Below, one piece after another: positions 15,996 through 24,967 of a stretch of 46,629 bases of DNA. Both the position numbers and the translations under genes were made by a program. The notes under the pieces are model-generated. The model saw only the letters and a list, made by a program, of their open reading frames with translations, had not been told where the DNA came from and searched no databases. This DNA comes from an uncultured Draconibacterium sp. (GTDB lineage: Bacteria; Bacteroidota; Bacteroidia; Bacteroidales; Prolixibacteraceae), in assembly GCA_947492175.1 (NCBI GenBank), contig CANLMQ010000043.1, forward strand, positions 1 to 46,629, given 5' to 3'. Position 1 is the first letter of the stretch. Every line of letters begins with the position of its first letter.

Positions 15996-16730
15996 ATGGC
16001 CAAAAGTACACCCATGTTAGTTGATGTTTTTATTCCTTGTTTTATAGATCAGTTTTATCCTGAAACGGCTGGAAATTTTATCACGGTTTTAAAAAAGGCA
16101 GGATGTGATGTGAATTATAATCCGGAGCAAACCTGTTGTGGACAGCCTGCTTACAACAGTGGTTACTGGAAGGAGGCAAAAACCATTGCCGTCAAATTTT
16201 TGCAGGATTTTGGTCAGGCTGATATTGTAGTGGGACCATCAGCTTCGTGTACAGGTTTTGTGCGTAACTACTACCATAAACTTTTCGAAGATGATGAGGA
16301 AATGCGGGTAAAGACAAACCAGATTCGTAAAAGGATTTTTGAGTTTTCCGATTTTTTAGTCAATCATTTAAAAATGACAGATTTTAAGGCTGAGTTTAAG
16401 CATCGGGTGACTTTTCATGATTCGTGTGCAGGATTACGCGAATATGGAATAAAAGAAGAGCCCCGAAAATTACTGGAGGCAGTAAATGGTTTGGAACTCA
16501 TTGAAATGGAAAATCTGGAAACCTGCTGTGGTTTTGGCGGTACTTTTGCTGCCAAGTTTCATCATATTTCAACCGCAATGACCGAACAAAAAGTTGACAA
16601 TGCTCTAAAAACCGGAGCCGAATACATTGTCTCCACAGAAGCCTCGTGTTTGATGAATATGGAGGCCTATATTAAAAAACAAAAGTTACCCATAAAAACA
16701 ATTCATTTAGCAGATATACTTGCCAGATAA
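15996..16730 (+). CDS. lutA: LutA-like (Fe-S)-binding protein, orphan
   Basis: The 244-residue protein carries two cysteine-rich CCG domains: C15, C47-C48 (QTCCGQPAYNSGY) and C85 in the first half, C144 (HDSCAG) and C177-C178 (ETCCGFGGTFAAKF) in the second. This is the architecture of LutA/YkgE, a subunit of the LutABC L-lactate oxidation complex, and related to the heterodisulfide-reductase-type domain. The expected lutB and lutC genes are absent on both sides: a hairpin terminator and an opposite-strand ABC transporter follow at once. It may work with LutBC encoded elsewhere, or with another partner. Confidence 0.88.
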   Translation: MAKSTPMLVDVFIPCFIDQFYPETAGNFITVLKKAGCDVNYNPEQTCCGQPAYNSGYWKEAKTIAVKFLQDFGQADIVVGPSASCTGFVRNYYHKLFEDDEEMRVKTNQIRKRIFEFSDFLVNHLKMTDFKAEFKHRVTFHDSCAGLREYGIKEEPRKLLEAVNGLELIEMENLETCCGFGGTFAAKFHHISTAMTEQKVDNALKTGAEYIVSTEASCLMNMEAYIKKQKLPIKTIHLADILAR

Positions 16731-16745
16731 GTCGTAAAATCAGGG

Positions 16746-16791
16746 AAAAAAAAGGTAGAAATTTCCAATCTGAAATTTCTACCTTTTTTTT
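16746..16791. terminator. Bidirectional terminator between LutA-like gene and ABC exporter
   Basis: A perfect 12-bp stem (GGTAGAAATTTC / GAAATTTCTACC) with a CAATCT loop is flanked by a run of A on the left and eight T on the right. It can end transcripts arriving from both convergent genes. Confidence 0.92.
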
Positions 16792-16812
16792 GAATTCTGC
16801 TTAAATTCGGAT

Positions 16813-18636
16813 CTAAAATATCTGCATTCCATGCAACTTTTTGTAACGCCCGTTTAGCGCCATTAATTCCTCGTGTGTTCCCTGTTCCACTATTTCTCCT
16901 TCGTGTAAAACACAAATTAAATCTGCATGTTTAATGGTAGATAAGCGGTGCGCAATTACCAACGACGTGCGGTTTTTCATCAGGTTTTCCAGTGCTTCCT
17001 GAACCAGTTTTTCAGATTCAGTATCCAATGCTGATGTCGCTTCGTCTAAAATGAGAATTGGCGGATTGCGCAAAATAGCACGGGCAATCGACAGCCTTTG
17101 TTTTTGGCCTCCCGAAAGTTTATCTCCGCGGTCGCCAATTTTTGTGTTGTAACCGTTTTCCGAAGCCAAAATAAATTCGTGAGCATTGGCTATTTTAGCA
17201 GCTTTTTCAACTTCTGCCTGCGTTGCTCCTTCAACACCAAACGCGATGTTATTGTATATGGTATCGTTAAATAAAATAGGTTCCTGGTTTACATTTCCAA
17301 TAAGGTTACGTAACGATTTTATTTTTAAATCGCGAATATCTGTTCCATCCACTTCAATGCTTCCTTGCGAGATATCCCAGAAACGCGGAAGCAAATCGAC
17401 CATGGTTGTTTTACCACTACCGGAAGATCCCACAAGAGCAACGGTTTTACCTTTGGGAATATCAAGCGATACATTTGAAAGTACTTTGTTGGTTCCGTAC
17501 GAAAATGTCACATTTTTGTAGGAGATGGATTTTTCAAACGATTCAATATCTTTTGCGTTAACTTTGTCTTTTATTGTTATCTCAGCACTTAAAACGTGAT
17601 CGATACGATGCATGGATGCCAGTCCTTTTTCAATGCTGTACAAAGCTGTTGAAAATGCCTTTGCTGGATTGATTATTCCGTAGAAAAATACAAGGTACGC
17701 TATAAATTCGGACGCCGAAAGTGAAGTCCCTTCTCCATTTAAGATAAGGTTTCCACCGTACCACAGAATGATAACTATGACGATGGTTCCTAAAAATTCG
17801 CTGGCCGGATGTGCCAAATGACGTCGCCACATCAGGCGGTTCATTATCAAACGGTAATTGTTATTTTCCGTTTCAAAACGATGAATGGCCTTTTCCTCTG
17901 CGTTAAAGGATTTTATAATTCGCAAACCCGACAGGTCTTCTTCAATAATCGATAAAATTTCGCCGAGTTTATTTTGTCCCTTCGACGAAACCCGTTTCAG
18001 ACTTCGCCCGATACGTCCAATAATAATACCGGTTACCGGAAGCATCACCAAAACAAACAGTGTCAGCGACCAGCTCATGTACAACATCGCTGCCAGTAAT
18101 ACAATAATCAGAATTGGATTTTTGATCATCATATCCAGCGAGTTGGCAATGGAATTTTCCACTTCCTGAACGTCGTTTGTTGTACGTGCCATAATATCGC
18201 CTTTACGCTCTTCGGAAAAATATCCCAACGGAAGGCCGATAATTTTGTTGTAAATGAGCGAGCGAATATCGTATACAATTCCGTTTCTGAGTGCAATGAG
18301 AACAAAATTTGCCAGATAAGTAAAACCAACTTTTAATAAGGTGGCAACGATTAGGATCAGGCCAATTAAAATCAGCGCCCGTAACTGACCATGTTCAGTA
18401 ATAATGTGACTGATGTAATAATTCAGATTGTGTGTTATTGAATCTATGCTCATGGTTAGCTCCACTTTCTCTTTTACCAGTTCTTTGGTTTTAAAAAGGA
18501 TGTCGAGAGCAGGAATGAGCATCGCAAACGAAAACACATTAAATATTGCTGCTAAAATATTATAAATAAGATTCATGACGATTTTCCACCTGTAGGGAGG
18601 CATAAACCGTTTCATGAGTTGCAAGAATTCTTTCAT
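16813..18636 (-). CDS. ABC exporter, MsbA-type fused permease and ATPase
   Basis: The 607-residue half-transporter has a six-helix ABC transmembrane domain type 1 (about 15-340) followed by the ATPase domain. Walker A is GSSGSGKT at about 403-410, the signature LSGGQKQRLS at 507, Walker B ILILDEATSALD at 527, and the H-loop IAHRLS at about 561. It should work as a homodimer in the inner membrane to export lipids or hydrophobic compounds; lipid A flipping (MsbA) is the most likely role in a Gram-negative, but I do not assign the symbol. It is a single-gene unit on the minus strand. Confidence 0.92.
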   Translation of the reverse strand: MKEFLQLMKRFMPPYRWKIVMNLIYNILAAIFNVFSFAMLIPALDILFKTKELVKEKVELTMSIDSITHNLNYYISHIITEHGQLRALILIGLILIVATLLKVGFTYLANFVLIALRNGIVYDIRSLIYNKIIGLPLGYFSEERKGDIMARTTNDVQEVENSIANSLDMMIKNPILIIVLLAAMLYMSWSLTLFVLVMLPVTGIIIGRIGRSLKRVSSKGQNKLGEILSIIEEDLSGLRIIKSFNAEEKAIHRFETENNNYRLIMNRLMWRRHLAHPASEFLGTIVIVIILWYGGNLILNGEGTSLSASEFIAYLVFFYGIINPAKAFSTALYSIEKGLASMHRIDHVLSAEITIKDKVNAKDIESFEKSISYKNVTFSYGTNKVLSNVSLDIPKGKTVALVGSSGSGKTTMVDLLPRFWDISQGSIEVDGTDIRDLKIKSLRNLIGNVNQEPILFNDTIYNNIAFGVEGATQAEVEKAAKIANAHEFILASENGYNTKIGDRGDKLSGGQKQRLSIARAILRNPPILILDEATSALDTESEKLVQEALENLMKNRTSLVIAHRLSTIKHADLICVLHEGEIVEQGTHEELMALNGRYKKLHGMQIF

Positions 18637-18852
18637 ACGATTAAAATTGTTTATTTATAAGGCATCGTATGGAACTTACATGTATTTTAATTATCATCTT
18701 GGGTGTAAATATTTTACATGCTCGTTTCATATTGAAGAGTCTGGAAGCAGGAAATCGGAAGTCCGAAGTAGTAGCTCCCTCTTTTTATTTTTTATAAGTC
18801 CTAAATTAAGTAGCAGGTAACCTGTACCCGCTACTCAAATAGGCATTTTTAT
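18637..18852. other. Gap between ABC exporter and purB, with a shared 19-bp motif
   Basis: About 215 bp without a gene. Positions 18712-18730 contain TTTTACATGCTCGTTTCAT, which recurs at 23387-23405 upstream of another minus-strand gene. The neighbouring bases are partly alike (CATCG and CATGT upstream in both), so both may be worn copies of the same dispersed element or a common regulatory site. Confidence 0.35.
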
Positions 18853-20199
18853 TTAAAATATTCCGGTGTAATTCTGAGGCGTAATTTGTTTTAATTCCTC
18901 TTTTACTGTATCACTAACGTCGAGTGTATCAACAAAATTGTGAATGGTTTCCTTATTAATAGCTTCGTTTTTACGGGTTAGATCTTTTAACGCTTCGTAA
19001 GGATTTGGGTAGAGCTCGCGACGCAAAATAGTTTGAATAGCCTCGGCAACTACTGCCCAATTGTCTTCCAGGTCTTTTTCAATTGCCTGCTCGTTAATTA
19101 AAATCTTGTTTAATCCTTTTAATGTTGCTTGTATGGCAATTAAAGTATGACCAAAAGGTACGCCAATAAAACGTGTTACAGTTGAGTCGGTTAAATCGCG
19201 CTGCAACCTCGAAACAGGAAGTTTCGAAGCTAACTGTTCAAAGCCGGCGTTGGCTATTCCAATGTTTCCTTCTGAGTTTTCAAAGTCGATAGGATTAACT
19301 TTGTGTGGCATTGCAGATGAGCCAACCTCGCCTTTTTTAATTTTTTGCTTAAAATAGCCCATCGAAATATAGGTCCAGATGTCGCGGTCTAAATCAAGAA
19401 TAATGTTGTTGATACGTTTTAATGCATCAAAAATAGCACTGTGGTTATCGTAATGCGAAATTTGAGTTGTATACTGCGAGCGGTTTAATCCGAGGTTTTC
19501 TTTACAGAATTTGTTGGCAAACTCTTCCCAGTTTATATTGGGGTAAGCAACATTGTGTGCGTTAAAATTACCGGTTGCACCGCCAAATTTGGCATCAATT
19601 GCAATCGATTTTAATTGCACCAACTGTACCATAATCCGTTCTATAAATACTTTAAACTCTTTTCCTAATTTTGTTGGAGAAGCCGGTTGCCCATGTGTTT
19701 TTGCCAGCATCGGAACATCTTTCCATTCGTTGGCCAGCGACAACAATTTTTCGATTAGTTGTTGCAAAAGCGGGTGGTATTCAAATTCCAGTGCGTCCTG
19801 AATCGATTTTGGAATTGCTGTATTGTTGGCATCCTGCGATGTAAGTGCAAAATGGATAAACTCCTTGTATTTGCCCAGATCCAGTTTGTCAAATGCTTCT
19901 TTTATAAAATATTCAACAGCTTTTACATCGTGGTTGGTTACGCTTTCAATTTCTTTAATTCGTGTGGCATCTTCCAGCGAAAAGTTTTTATGAATCTCAC
20001 GAAGTTTGTCCAATTTATCTTTCGAAATATCGGCGAGTTGTGGCAACGGAATTTCGCAGAGTGCGATAAAGTATTCAATTTCAGTAAATACGCGGTATTT
20101 AATCAGGGCAAATTCACTGAAATATTTTCCAAGGCCTTCAACTTTGTTACTGTATCTTCCGTCAACCGGAGAAATTGCTGTTAATGTATTCAACTCCAT
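18853..20199 (-). CDS. purB: Adenylosuccinate lyase
   Basis: The 448-residue protein matches the E. coli-type PurB of the fumarase/aspartase superfamily. Conserved blocks are TNHDVKAVEY (about 88-97), TSQDANNTA (120), KTHGQPASPTKLGKE (near 167) and the mobile signature loop GSSAMPHKVNPIDFEN (293-308) that carries the catalytic serine. It removes fumarate from SAICAR and adenylosuccinate in purine synthesis in the cytoplasm. It is a stand-alone minus-strand gene; purT, another purine gene, lies 5.6 kb to the right on the other strand. Confidence 0.97.
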   Translation of the reverse strand: MELNTLTAISPVDGRYSNKVEGLGKYFSEFALIKYRVFTEIEYFIALCEIPLPQLADISKDKLDKLREIHKNFSLEDATRIKEIESVTNHDVKAVEYFIKEAFDKLDLGKYKEFIHFALTSQDANNTAIPKSIQDALEFEYHPLLQQLIEKLLSLANEWKDVPMLAKTHGQPASPTKLGKEFKVFIERIMVQLVQLKSIAIDAKFGGATGNFNAHNVAYPNINWEEFANKFCKENLGLNRSQYTTQISHYDNHSAIFDALKRINNIILDLDRDIWTYISMGYFKQKIKKGEVGSSAMPHKVNPIDFENSEGNIGIANAGFEQLASKLPVSRLQRDLTDSTVTRFIGVPFGHTLIAIQATLKGLNKILINEQAIEKDLEDNWAVVAEAIQTILRRELYPNPYEALKDLTRKNEAINKETIHNFVDTLDVSDTVKEELKQITPQNYTGIF

Positions 20200-20410
20200 T
20201 TTTTATTTTGATTTGTTTGAATGTGAGATTTTGGATTTTTATCTCACTACTCAAGTCTGATAATCTGTTCGTTTAAACTATTCGAGCGCAAATTTAACAA
20301 ATTAACTCAAGTTCGATAAATGTCTGCCAACGATTTTAAGATTCATTAACCCTGTACATTAGTGCCCGATAATAATTAACTCAAACATTTATTTTTTTGA
20401 GATTTGCCCA

Positions 20411-20438
20411 TTATTTGTAATTTGGTTTTTGTAATTTG
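20411..20438 (+). repeat. Tandem TTTGTAATTTGG motif upstream of the NfeD gene
   Basis: TTTGTAATTTGG occurs twice (20413-20424 and 20428-20439, approximate edges), 25-50 bp before the start of the downstream gene. It may be a protein-binding site or a promoter-region repeat. No function is shown by sequence. Confidence 0.35.
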
Positions 20439-20463
20439 GATTTTATAAAATCACTTCTACCGC

Positions 20464-21867
20464 ATGAAACTAAAAAGATTCTGGATTCTACTGTTTATTA
20501 TCGCAGCTTTTGGTGCTTTTGCTCAAGAGGCCAATAAAAAGCTTGTATACAAACTCGATATAAAAAAGGAAATTACACCTGCCACCCGACGACAAGTGAG
20601 CCAGGCATTTGCCGCTGCCGATTCGTTAAACGCCGATGTGTTTCTGATTCATATGAATACCTACGGAGGTACTGTTGTCGATGCCGATTCTATTCGAACA
20701 CGCATTCTGCAAAGTAAAATTCCTGTTTATGTGTTTATTGACAACAATGCAGCCTCAGCCGGAGCACTTATATCCATTGCCTGCGACGGCATTTATATGC
20801 GGCCCGGAGGAAGTATTGGAGCTGCAACGGTGGTTAACCAAACAGGGCAGGCCATGCCCGATAAATACCAGAGTTACATGCGGTCTACTATGCGGGCAAC
20901 GGCTGAAGCGCACGGAAAAGATACAATTGTAACAGCAGATAACGATACGATTTATAAATGGTTTCGCGATCCGAAAATTGCTGAAGCAATGGTTGATCAG
21001 CGCATTTTTATTGAAGGAATCTCAGACACCGGGAAAGTACTGACATTTACTCCAATGGAGGCCATGGAACATGGTTTTTGTGAGGGGACTGCTGAGAATA
21101 TTGATGATGTATTGCATCAGATAGGAATTGATGATTATCACCTTGAAGAATATGAACCTTCCTGGATCGAAAAAATTATTGGATTCTTGGTTCATCCCAT
21201 GATTTCGGGGTTGTTGATAATGGCAATTGTGGGCGGTATTTATTTCGAGATGCAATCGCCGGGAATTGGATTTCCGCTGGGAGTTGCTATACTGGCTGCC
21301 ATACTTTACTTTGCTCCGCTTTACCTTGAAGGATTGGCTGCACATTGGGAAATTGCACTTTTTATTATTGGAGTAATTTTAGTAGCCTTGGAGATTTTTG
21401 TTATACCGGGCTTTGGAGTAGCCGGCATTGCTGGAGTGTCAGCCATGTTTATCGGATTGGTTCTAAGTCTTATCGATAATGTAAATTTCGACTTTGAAGG
21501 AGTTCAGATGAATGGAGTGGGAGTGGCAATTACAACTGTGGTATTAGGAATTTTTGGAGGATTTATACTTTCGCTTTATCTCGGGAAACGTTTGTTTACT
21601 GCTAGCTCTGGTCCTTTTAAAAATATGGCCTTGCACACTGTTCAGCAGGTTGAAGATGGATATGTTAGTGTGGATACCCGGCTGTTTGCATTGGTCGGAA
21701 AAACCGGAGTTACACAAACGGTACTTCGCCCCGGAGGGAAAATAATAATTGATGGCGAAGTATATGACGCTGTTTCAGAAACTGGTTTTGTTGAAAAAGA
21801 TGAGCAGGTGGTAGTTACACGAATGGAATCGGTTCAGTTGTTTGTTGAAAAGGCAGAAGAGATGTAG
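20464..21867 (+). CDS. NfeD-family membrane-bound serine protease
   Basis: The 467-residue protein has a signal peptide (to about 20), a ClpP-like protease domain (about 25-225), several transmembrane helices (about 235-380) and a C-terminal soluble OB-fold NfeD domain (about 390-460). The likely nucleophile is S98 in DNNAASAGALIS, with the oxyanion loop NTYGGTV at 65-71 and PGGSIGA near 114. Long-form NfeD proteins usually sit next to an SPFH/stomatin partner and cleave it or adjust membrane domains. No such partner gene is adjacent here. It is a single-gene unit ending at a strong terminator. Confidence 0.93.
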   Translation: MKLKRFWILLFIIAAFGAFAQEANKKLVYKLDIKKEITPATRRQVSQAFAAADSLNADVFLIHMNTYGGTVVDADSIRTRILQSKIPVYVFIDNNAASAGALISIACDGIYMRPGGSIGAATVVNQTGQAMPDKYQSYMRSTMRATAEAHGKDTIVTADNDTIYKWFRDPKIAEAMVDQRIFIEGISDTGKVLTFTPMEAMEHGFCEGTAENIDDVLHQIGIDDYHLEEYEPSWIEKIIGFLVHPMISGLLIMAIVGGIYFEMQSPGIGFPLGVAILAAILYFAPLYLEGLAAHWEIALFIIGVILVALEIFVIPGFGVAGIAGVSAMFIGLVLSLIDNVNFDFEGVQMNGVGVAITTVVLGIFGGFILSLYLGKRLFTASSGPFKNMALHTVQQVEDGYVSVDTRLFALVGKTGVTQTVLRPGGKIIIDGEVYDAVSETGFVEKDEQVVVTRMESVQLFVEKAEEM

Positions 21868-21890
21868 ATCAGAATATTATGCTGAATAAA

Positions 21891-21928
21891 AAAGCCCGGC
21901 TAAATCCATTTGAAATTAGCCGGGCTTT
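21891..21928. terminator. Bidirectional terminator, NfeD / C1 peptidase
   Basis: A perfect 13-bp stem (AAAGCCCGGCTAA / TTAGCCGGGCTTT) with a 12-nt loop lies between two convergent genes. A-rich left and T-rich right flanks let it serve both strands. Confidence 0.93.
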
Positions 21929-21945
21929 CTATTCTTTATCAGGAT

Positions 21946-23319
21946 CTAAAACATCCAGTCCCAGGGAGGAAGAACAGTTGCTTCGGTTTCGTAAATCTTT
22001 AATACTTCCGGAGTAACAAATTTCTTATGCACAACAATGCGGAACATAAATTCATCAAACCACTCATCTGTAAAAGTCAGGTAGCCATTGTGTCCTGATT
22101 CTGATCCCCAGCTGTTTTCGAACTGCCATTTGGTTGTGTTACCGTCTTTATCCAAATCAACGGCAATAAGTGCCATCCCGTGCGAAGAACCACTGGCACG
22201 TGTTTGAATACGTTCGGTTTTGTTCATTCCAAATTTAACGCCATAAACCGATTCGTAATCAAAATTATCAACGTCGAGTATTCCATAGTTGCGGTCTAGT
22301 TGTTGCCCAACATCACACGAAGCATAAATGGCCTCGTTGTTTTTGATTGATTCTACAGCCATTGCTTTAATTGCGCTATTATCAAGGTTTACGTAATGCC
22401 AGTTTACTCCTTCTTCCACATTCCGGTAATTGTCAATTTCGTAATGCACATTAAACGGGCGGGTTGGATCGTTCATCAGCATTACATAGTCTTTCACCTG
22501 GATATCACCCAATACTTTTTCTTTAAATTCTAAAGGGGTAAATGTCAGATATTCCGACATGGTTTTGTTTTTATCTTCGTAACGCCAGGTAAATTCAGTT
22601 GGAGGAACACCGAGGTTAAGCACCAGCATTCTGTAAATTTCCTGCATCATTTCTACACGTTGTGCCTGCAATTCTTTTGGTTTGGCACCTTTTTCAGCAG
22701 CATCGCGTAAACGAATTCCATCTTCTTTTAGTTTTAGATTGATGAATTTTACCATGTCGCGGGTATTGTTGCTCGATTGTGTTTCGGTCATGGCCTCTTT
22801 CGGAATCATGCCGTACTTATCTACCAGATTGGCAAAACTGCTCCACATACCACCATCGTCGATGGGAGAGCGGAGGTACCATTGTACCAGGCGGTCATCA
22901 ACAGGCGTATCCACAGTTTCAATCATATTGTTTAGAAAGAGATTTGATTTTTCAAACAAATCCCAGAAATAGAGGTAGTTCTGCGAGAATTCGAAGGAGT
23001 TCAGATTAAATACTTCCATTGCTTTTGGTCGGAACATATTTAGTGAAGTAAACAGCCAGCACCGGCCAGATTTTTGTTGATTGGTGATTCCTTTCACATT
23101 TACACGATAGGTAAAATAATGATCGTCCTGGTTAATATTTTCAAGTTTTTTTGCCAGGTTGTTTATGCTGTTGTTCGACAAGGCATTTTGCATGCCTTTT
23201 GTATAAGCATCCATTTTTAGAGATTCCCTGATTTGCTGAATACTATTTATATCAAGCTCCTGGGCAGAAAGCCCAATCGAAAACAATAGTGTAAAAAGGG
23301 CAAAAATAATTTGTTTCAT
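21946..23319 (-). CDS. Exported bleomycin hydrolase-like C1 aminopeptidase
   Basis: The 457-residue protein has a signal peptide (MKQIIFALFTLLFSIGLSAQ), then a papain-fold peptidase C1B domain. Catalytic residues are Q81, C87 (NQQKSGRCWLF), H380 (GSSHGMALIAVD) and N402 (FENSWG). C1B enzymes (bleomycin hydrolase, PepC) are normally cytoplasmic hexameric aminopeptidases; the signal peptide places this one in the periplasm or outside. The C-terminus ends LPPWDWMF, so the terminal arm that self-processes in the family is present but aromatic-rich. It probably degrades imported peptides. Confidence 0.93.
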   Translation of the reverse strand: MKQIIFALFTLLFSIGLSAQELDINSIQQIRESLKMDAYTKGMQNALSNNSINNLAKKLENINQDDHYFTYRVNVKGITNQQKSGRCWLFTSLNMFRPKAMEVFNLNSFEFSQNYLYFWDLFEKSNLFLNNMIETVDTPVDDRLVQWYLRSPIDDGGMWSSFANLVDKYGMIPKEAMTETQSSNNTRDMVKFINLKLKEDGIRLRDAAEKGAKPKELQAQRVEMMQEIYRMLVLNLGVPPTEFTWRYEDKNKTMSEYLTFTPLEFKEKVLGDIQVKDYVMLMNDPTRPFNVHYEIDNYRNVEEGVNWHYVNLDNSAIKAMAVESIKNNEAIYASCDVGQQLDRNYGILDVDNFDYESVYGVKFGMNKTERIQTRASGSSHGMALIAVDLDKDGNTTKWQFENSWGSESGHNGYLTFTDEWFDEFMFRIVVHKKFVTPEVLKIYETEATVLPPWDWMF

Positions 23320-23386
23320 TCGTTTATATTTTAAATTTTCAACGGTAACTCATCGAACTCGCATGTGGCATACTACTGTGCTAAAT

Positions 23387-23405
23387 TTTTACATGCTCGT
23401 TTCAT
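23387..23405 (+). repeat. Second copy of the 19-bp motif
   Basis: TTTTACATGCTCGTTTCAT is identical to the sequence at 18712-18730. Both lie 75-90 bp upstream of a minus-strand gene start. The stretch 23320-23535 holds nothing else that I can identify. Confidence 0.4.
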
Positions 23406-23535
23406 CTTCTTAAATTTTATTATCGGAAGCACAAAAGTAGTATTTAATGCGTGTTATCGGGCTGATGAATGGCAGTATAAAAGGTTTTTGTTTGAAACAG
23501 GAATAAAGATCAAACTTTTATTCTCATCAATTCAT

Positions 23536-24441
23536 TTACCGTTTTATTCTGTTTTGAGCCAGGTATTCAATATGTTCGACACCAGCACCGCAGCATCCTC
23601 CCAGTATTTTTATTCCCCATTGGGTATTTAGTTCTAACATTTGATCTCCCCACTCCTGAATATTATCTACATGCAGGCAGTCGGCATTTTCCAAATCGCA
23701 ATGATCGAGCGATGAAGCATTTGCGTTAAAAGCAAGTAGTCGCTTAAAAATAGTTTTATCCTGGTTTTCCGGAAGAAAAAAGGAAGGATGAGCACAATTA
23801 ATGGCATACCCTATGGGAGGAACAGAAACAGTTGAGTCGATATGTTGAATAGCTTCGGCCAACGATGTCCCATCCAGTATTTTCCCGTTTCGTGCGATTA
23901 CAAAACTTATGATGTAAGGGACGTTGGTTTTTGCCGAAGCATGTGCAATTCCAACAGCTTCGCTTAACGCAGGAATGGTTTCACAAATAAGGTAATCAAC
24001 CTCGCCTTTTGCCAGTTCGTTAATCTGCCAGCTGTGAAAATCTTCCGCTTGTTTTGAAGATAAAGCCACTTCTGGTGTGTAGCAATCATTTTTGCAACCA
24101 AACAGTCCTCCAATTTTAATCTGATCCTGGATGTCCGTATATTCATCCCGTATTTCGTGTATAAACCTGCTGGCATCAACGTTAATTTCTGATTTACATT
24201 CTGATGCAAGAACTCTTTCTTTATTGGCACGCCAGGTTGGAGTAGACAGAAAGATGGGCAGCCCGGCTTTTTCGGCAATGTTAATATAACTCCTGTAAAT
24301 ATCAGCCATGTATTTTTTATGCTCGCCGTATATTAAAGGTGCATTTACAAGTGTTGGATGTAGTTTTATGGGCGATCGGCGGATACGTTCGTTAATGGAA
24401 CCTTCGGCAAGGATAAATTTATTTTGAAGTATGTTATTCAC
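23536..24441 (-). CDS. Homocysteine S-methyltransferase-family protein
   Basis: The 301-residue protein has the zinc-binding residues of the S-methyltransferase barrel: C216 (INCAHPS) and C283-C284 (GGCCG), with ICETIPALSEA near 152 and GLFGCKNDCY near 113. Family members move a methyl group from S-methylmethionine or a related donor to homocysteine. The N-terminus ILAEGSINERIRR departs from the usual L-DGG-GT-L form, so the substrate may differ from that of MmuM. It lies alone on the minus strand. Confidence 0.85.
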   Translation of the reverse strand: MNNILQNKFILAEGSINERIRRSPIKLHPTLVNAPLIYGEHKKYMADIYRSYINIAEKAGLPIFLSTPTWRANKERVLASECKSEINVDASRFIHEIRDEYTDIQDQIKIGGLFGCKNDCYTPEVALSSKQAEDFHSWQINELAKGEVDYLICETIPALSEAVGIAHASAKTNVPYIISFVIARNGKILDGTSLAEAIQHIDSTVSVPPIGYAINCAHPSFFLPENQDKTIFKRLLAFNANASSLDHCDLENADCLHVDNIQEWGDQMLELNTQWGIKILGGCCGAGVEHIEYLAQNRIKR

Positions 24442-24563
24442 GGCGTTTGATTTATGGATGCGCTAAGGTAGTATTTATACCAGATAATATTGAATTAGGA
24501 GGTAATAGTTTATATACGCCCTGGTATTTATTCGGGGGTATAAGGCAAAAAAATAAGCAAAAA

Positions 24564-24588
24564 AAAATCCTGTCACTGACAGGATTTT
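24564..24588 (-). terminator. Terminator of the cold-shock gene
   Basis: Perfect 10-bp stem AAAATCCTGT / ACAGGATTTT with loop CACTG. On the minus strand it is followed by a T run (24553-24566 region read in reverse), so it ends the cold-shock transcript. Confidence 0.88.
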
Positions 24589-24608
24589 CTTCAACATGTA
24601 ATATATAA

Positions 24609-24800
24609 CTAAGCTAGTTTTACATTCACGGCATTTAAACCTTTACGGCCTTCTTCTAAATCAAATACTACTTCGTCATTTTCCTGGATTTCATCTTTAC
24701 ATCCACTTACGTGCACGAAATACTCTTTTGTTGATTCTGCGTCTTTAATGAAACCAAATCCTTTGGTATCATTGAAGAACTTTACTGTTCCTTTATTCAT
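24609..24800 (-). CDS. CspA-family cold-shock protein
   Basis: The 63-residue protein is a single cold-shock domain, with RNP1 as KGFGFIKD (residues about 13-20) and RNP2 as YFVHVS (about 27-32). It binds single-stranded RNA and DNA and loosens RNA structure. It is monocistronic and has about 160 bp of upstream non-coding DNA where a long cold-regulated leader would lie, but I cannot prove one. Confidence 0.96.
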   Translation of the reverse strand: MNKGTVKFFNDTKGFGFIKDAESTKEYFVHVSGCKDEIQENDEVVFDLEEGRKGLNAVNVKLA

Positions 24801-24967
24801 GATATTTAAAAAAAATTAATGGGCGCAAAGTACAACTAATTATTGAATAAATAGTTAATCTGTTGAACTTATTACCTGTTTTGAAAAGATTAACAGATTT
24901 TTTTGCAATTTGTTTGTATTGATATAGTTAATGGGGAGGTTAATTTGCTGTTAAAACGAAAAGTTAT

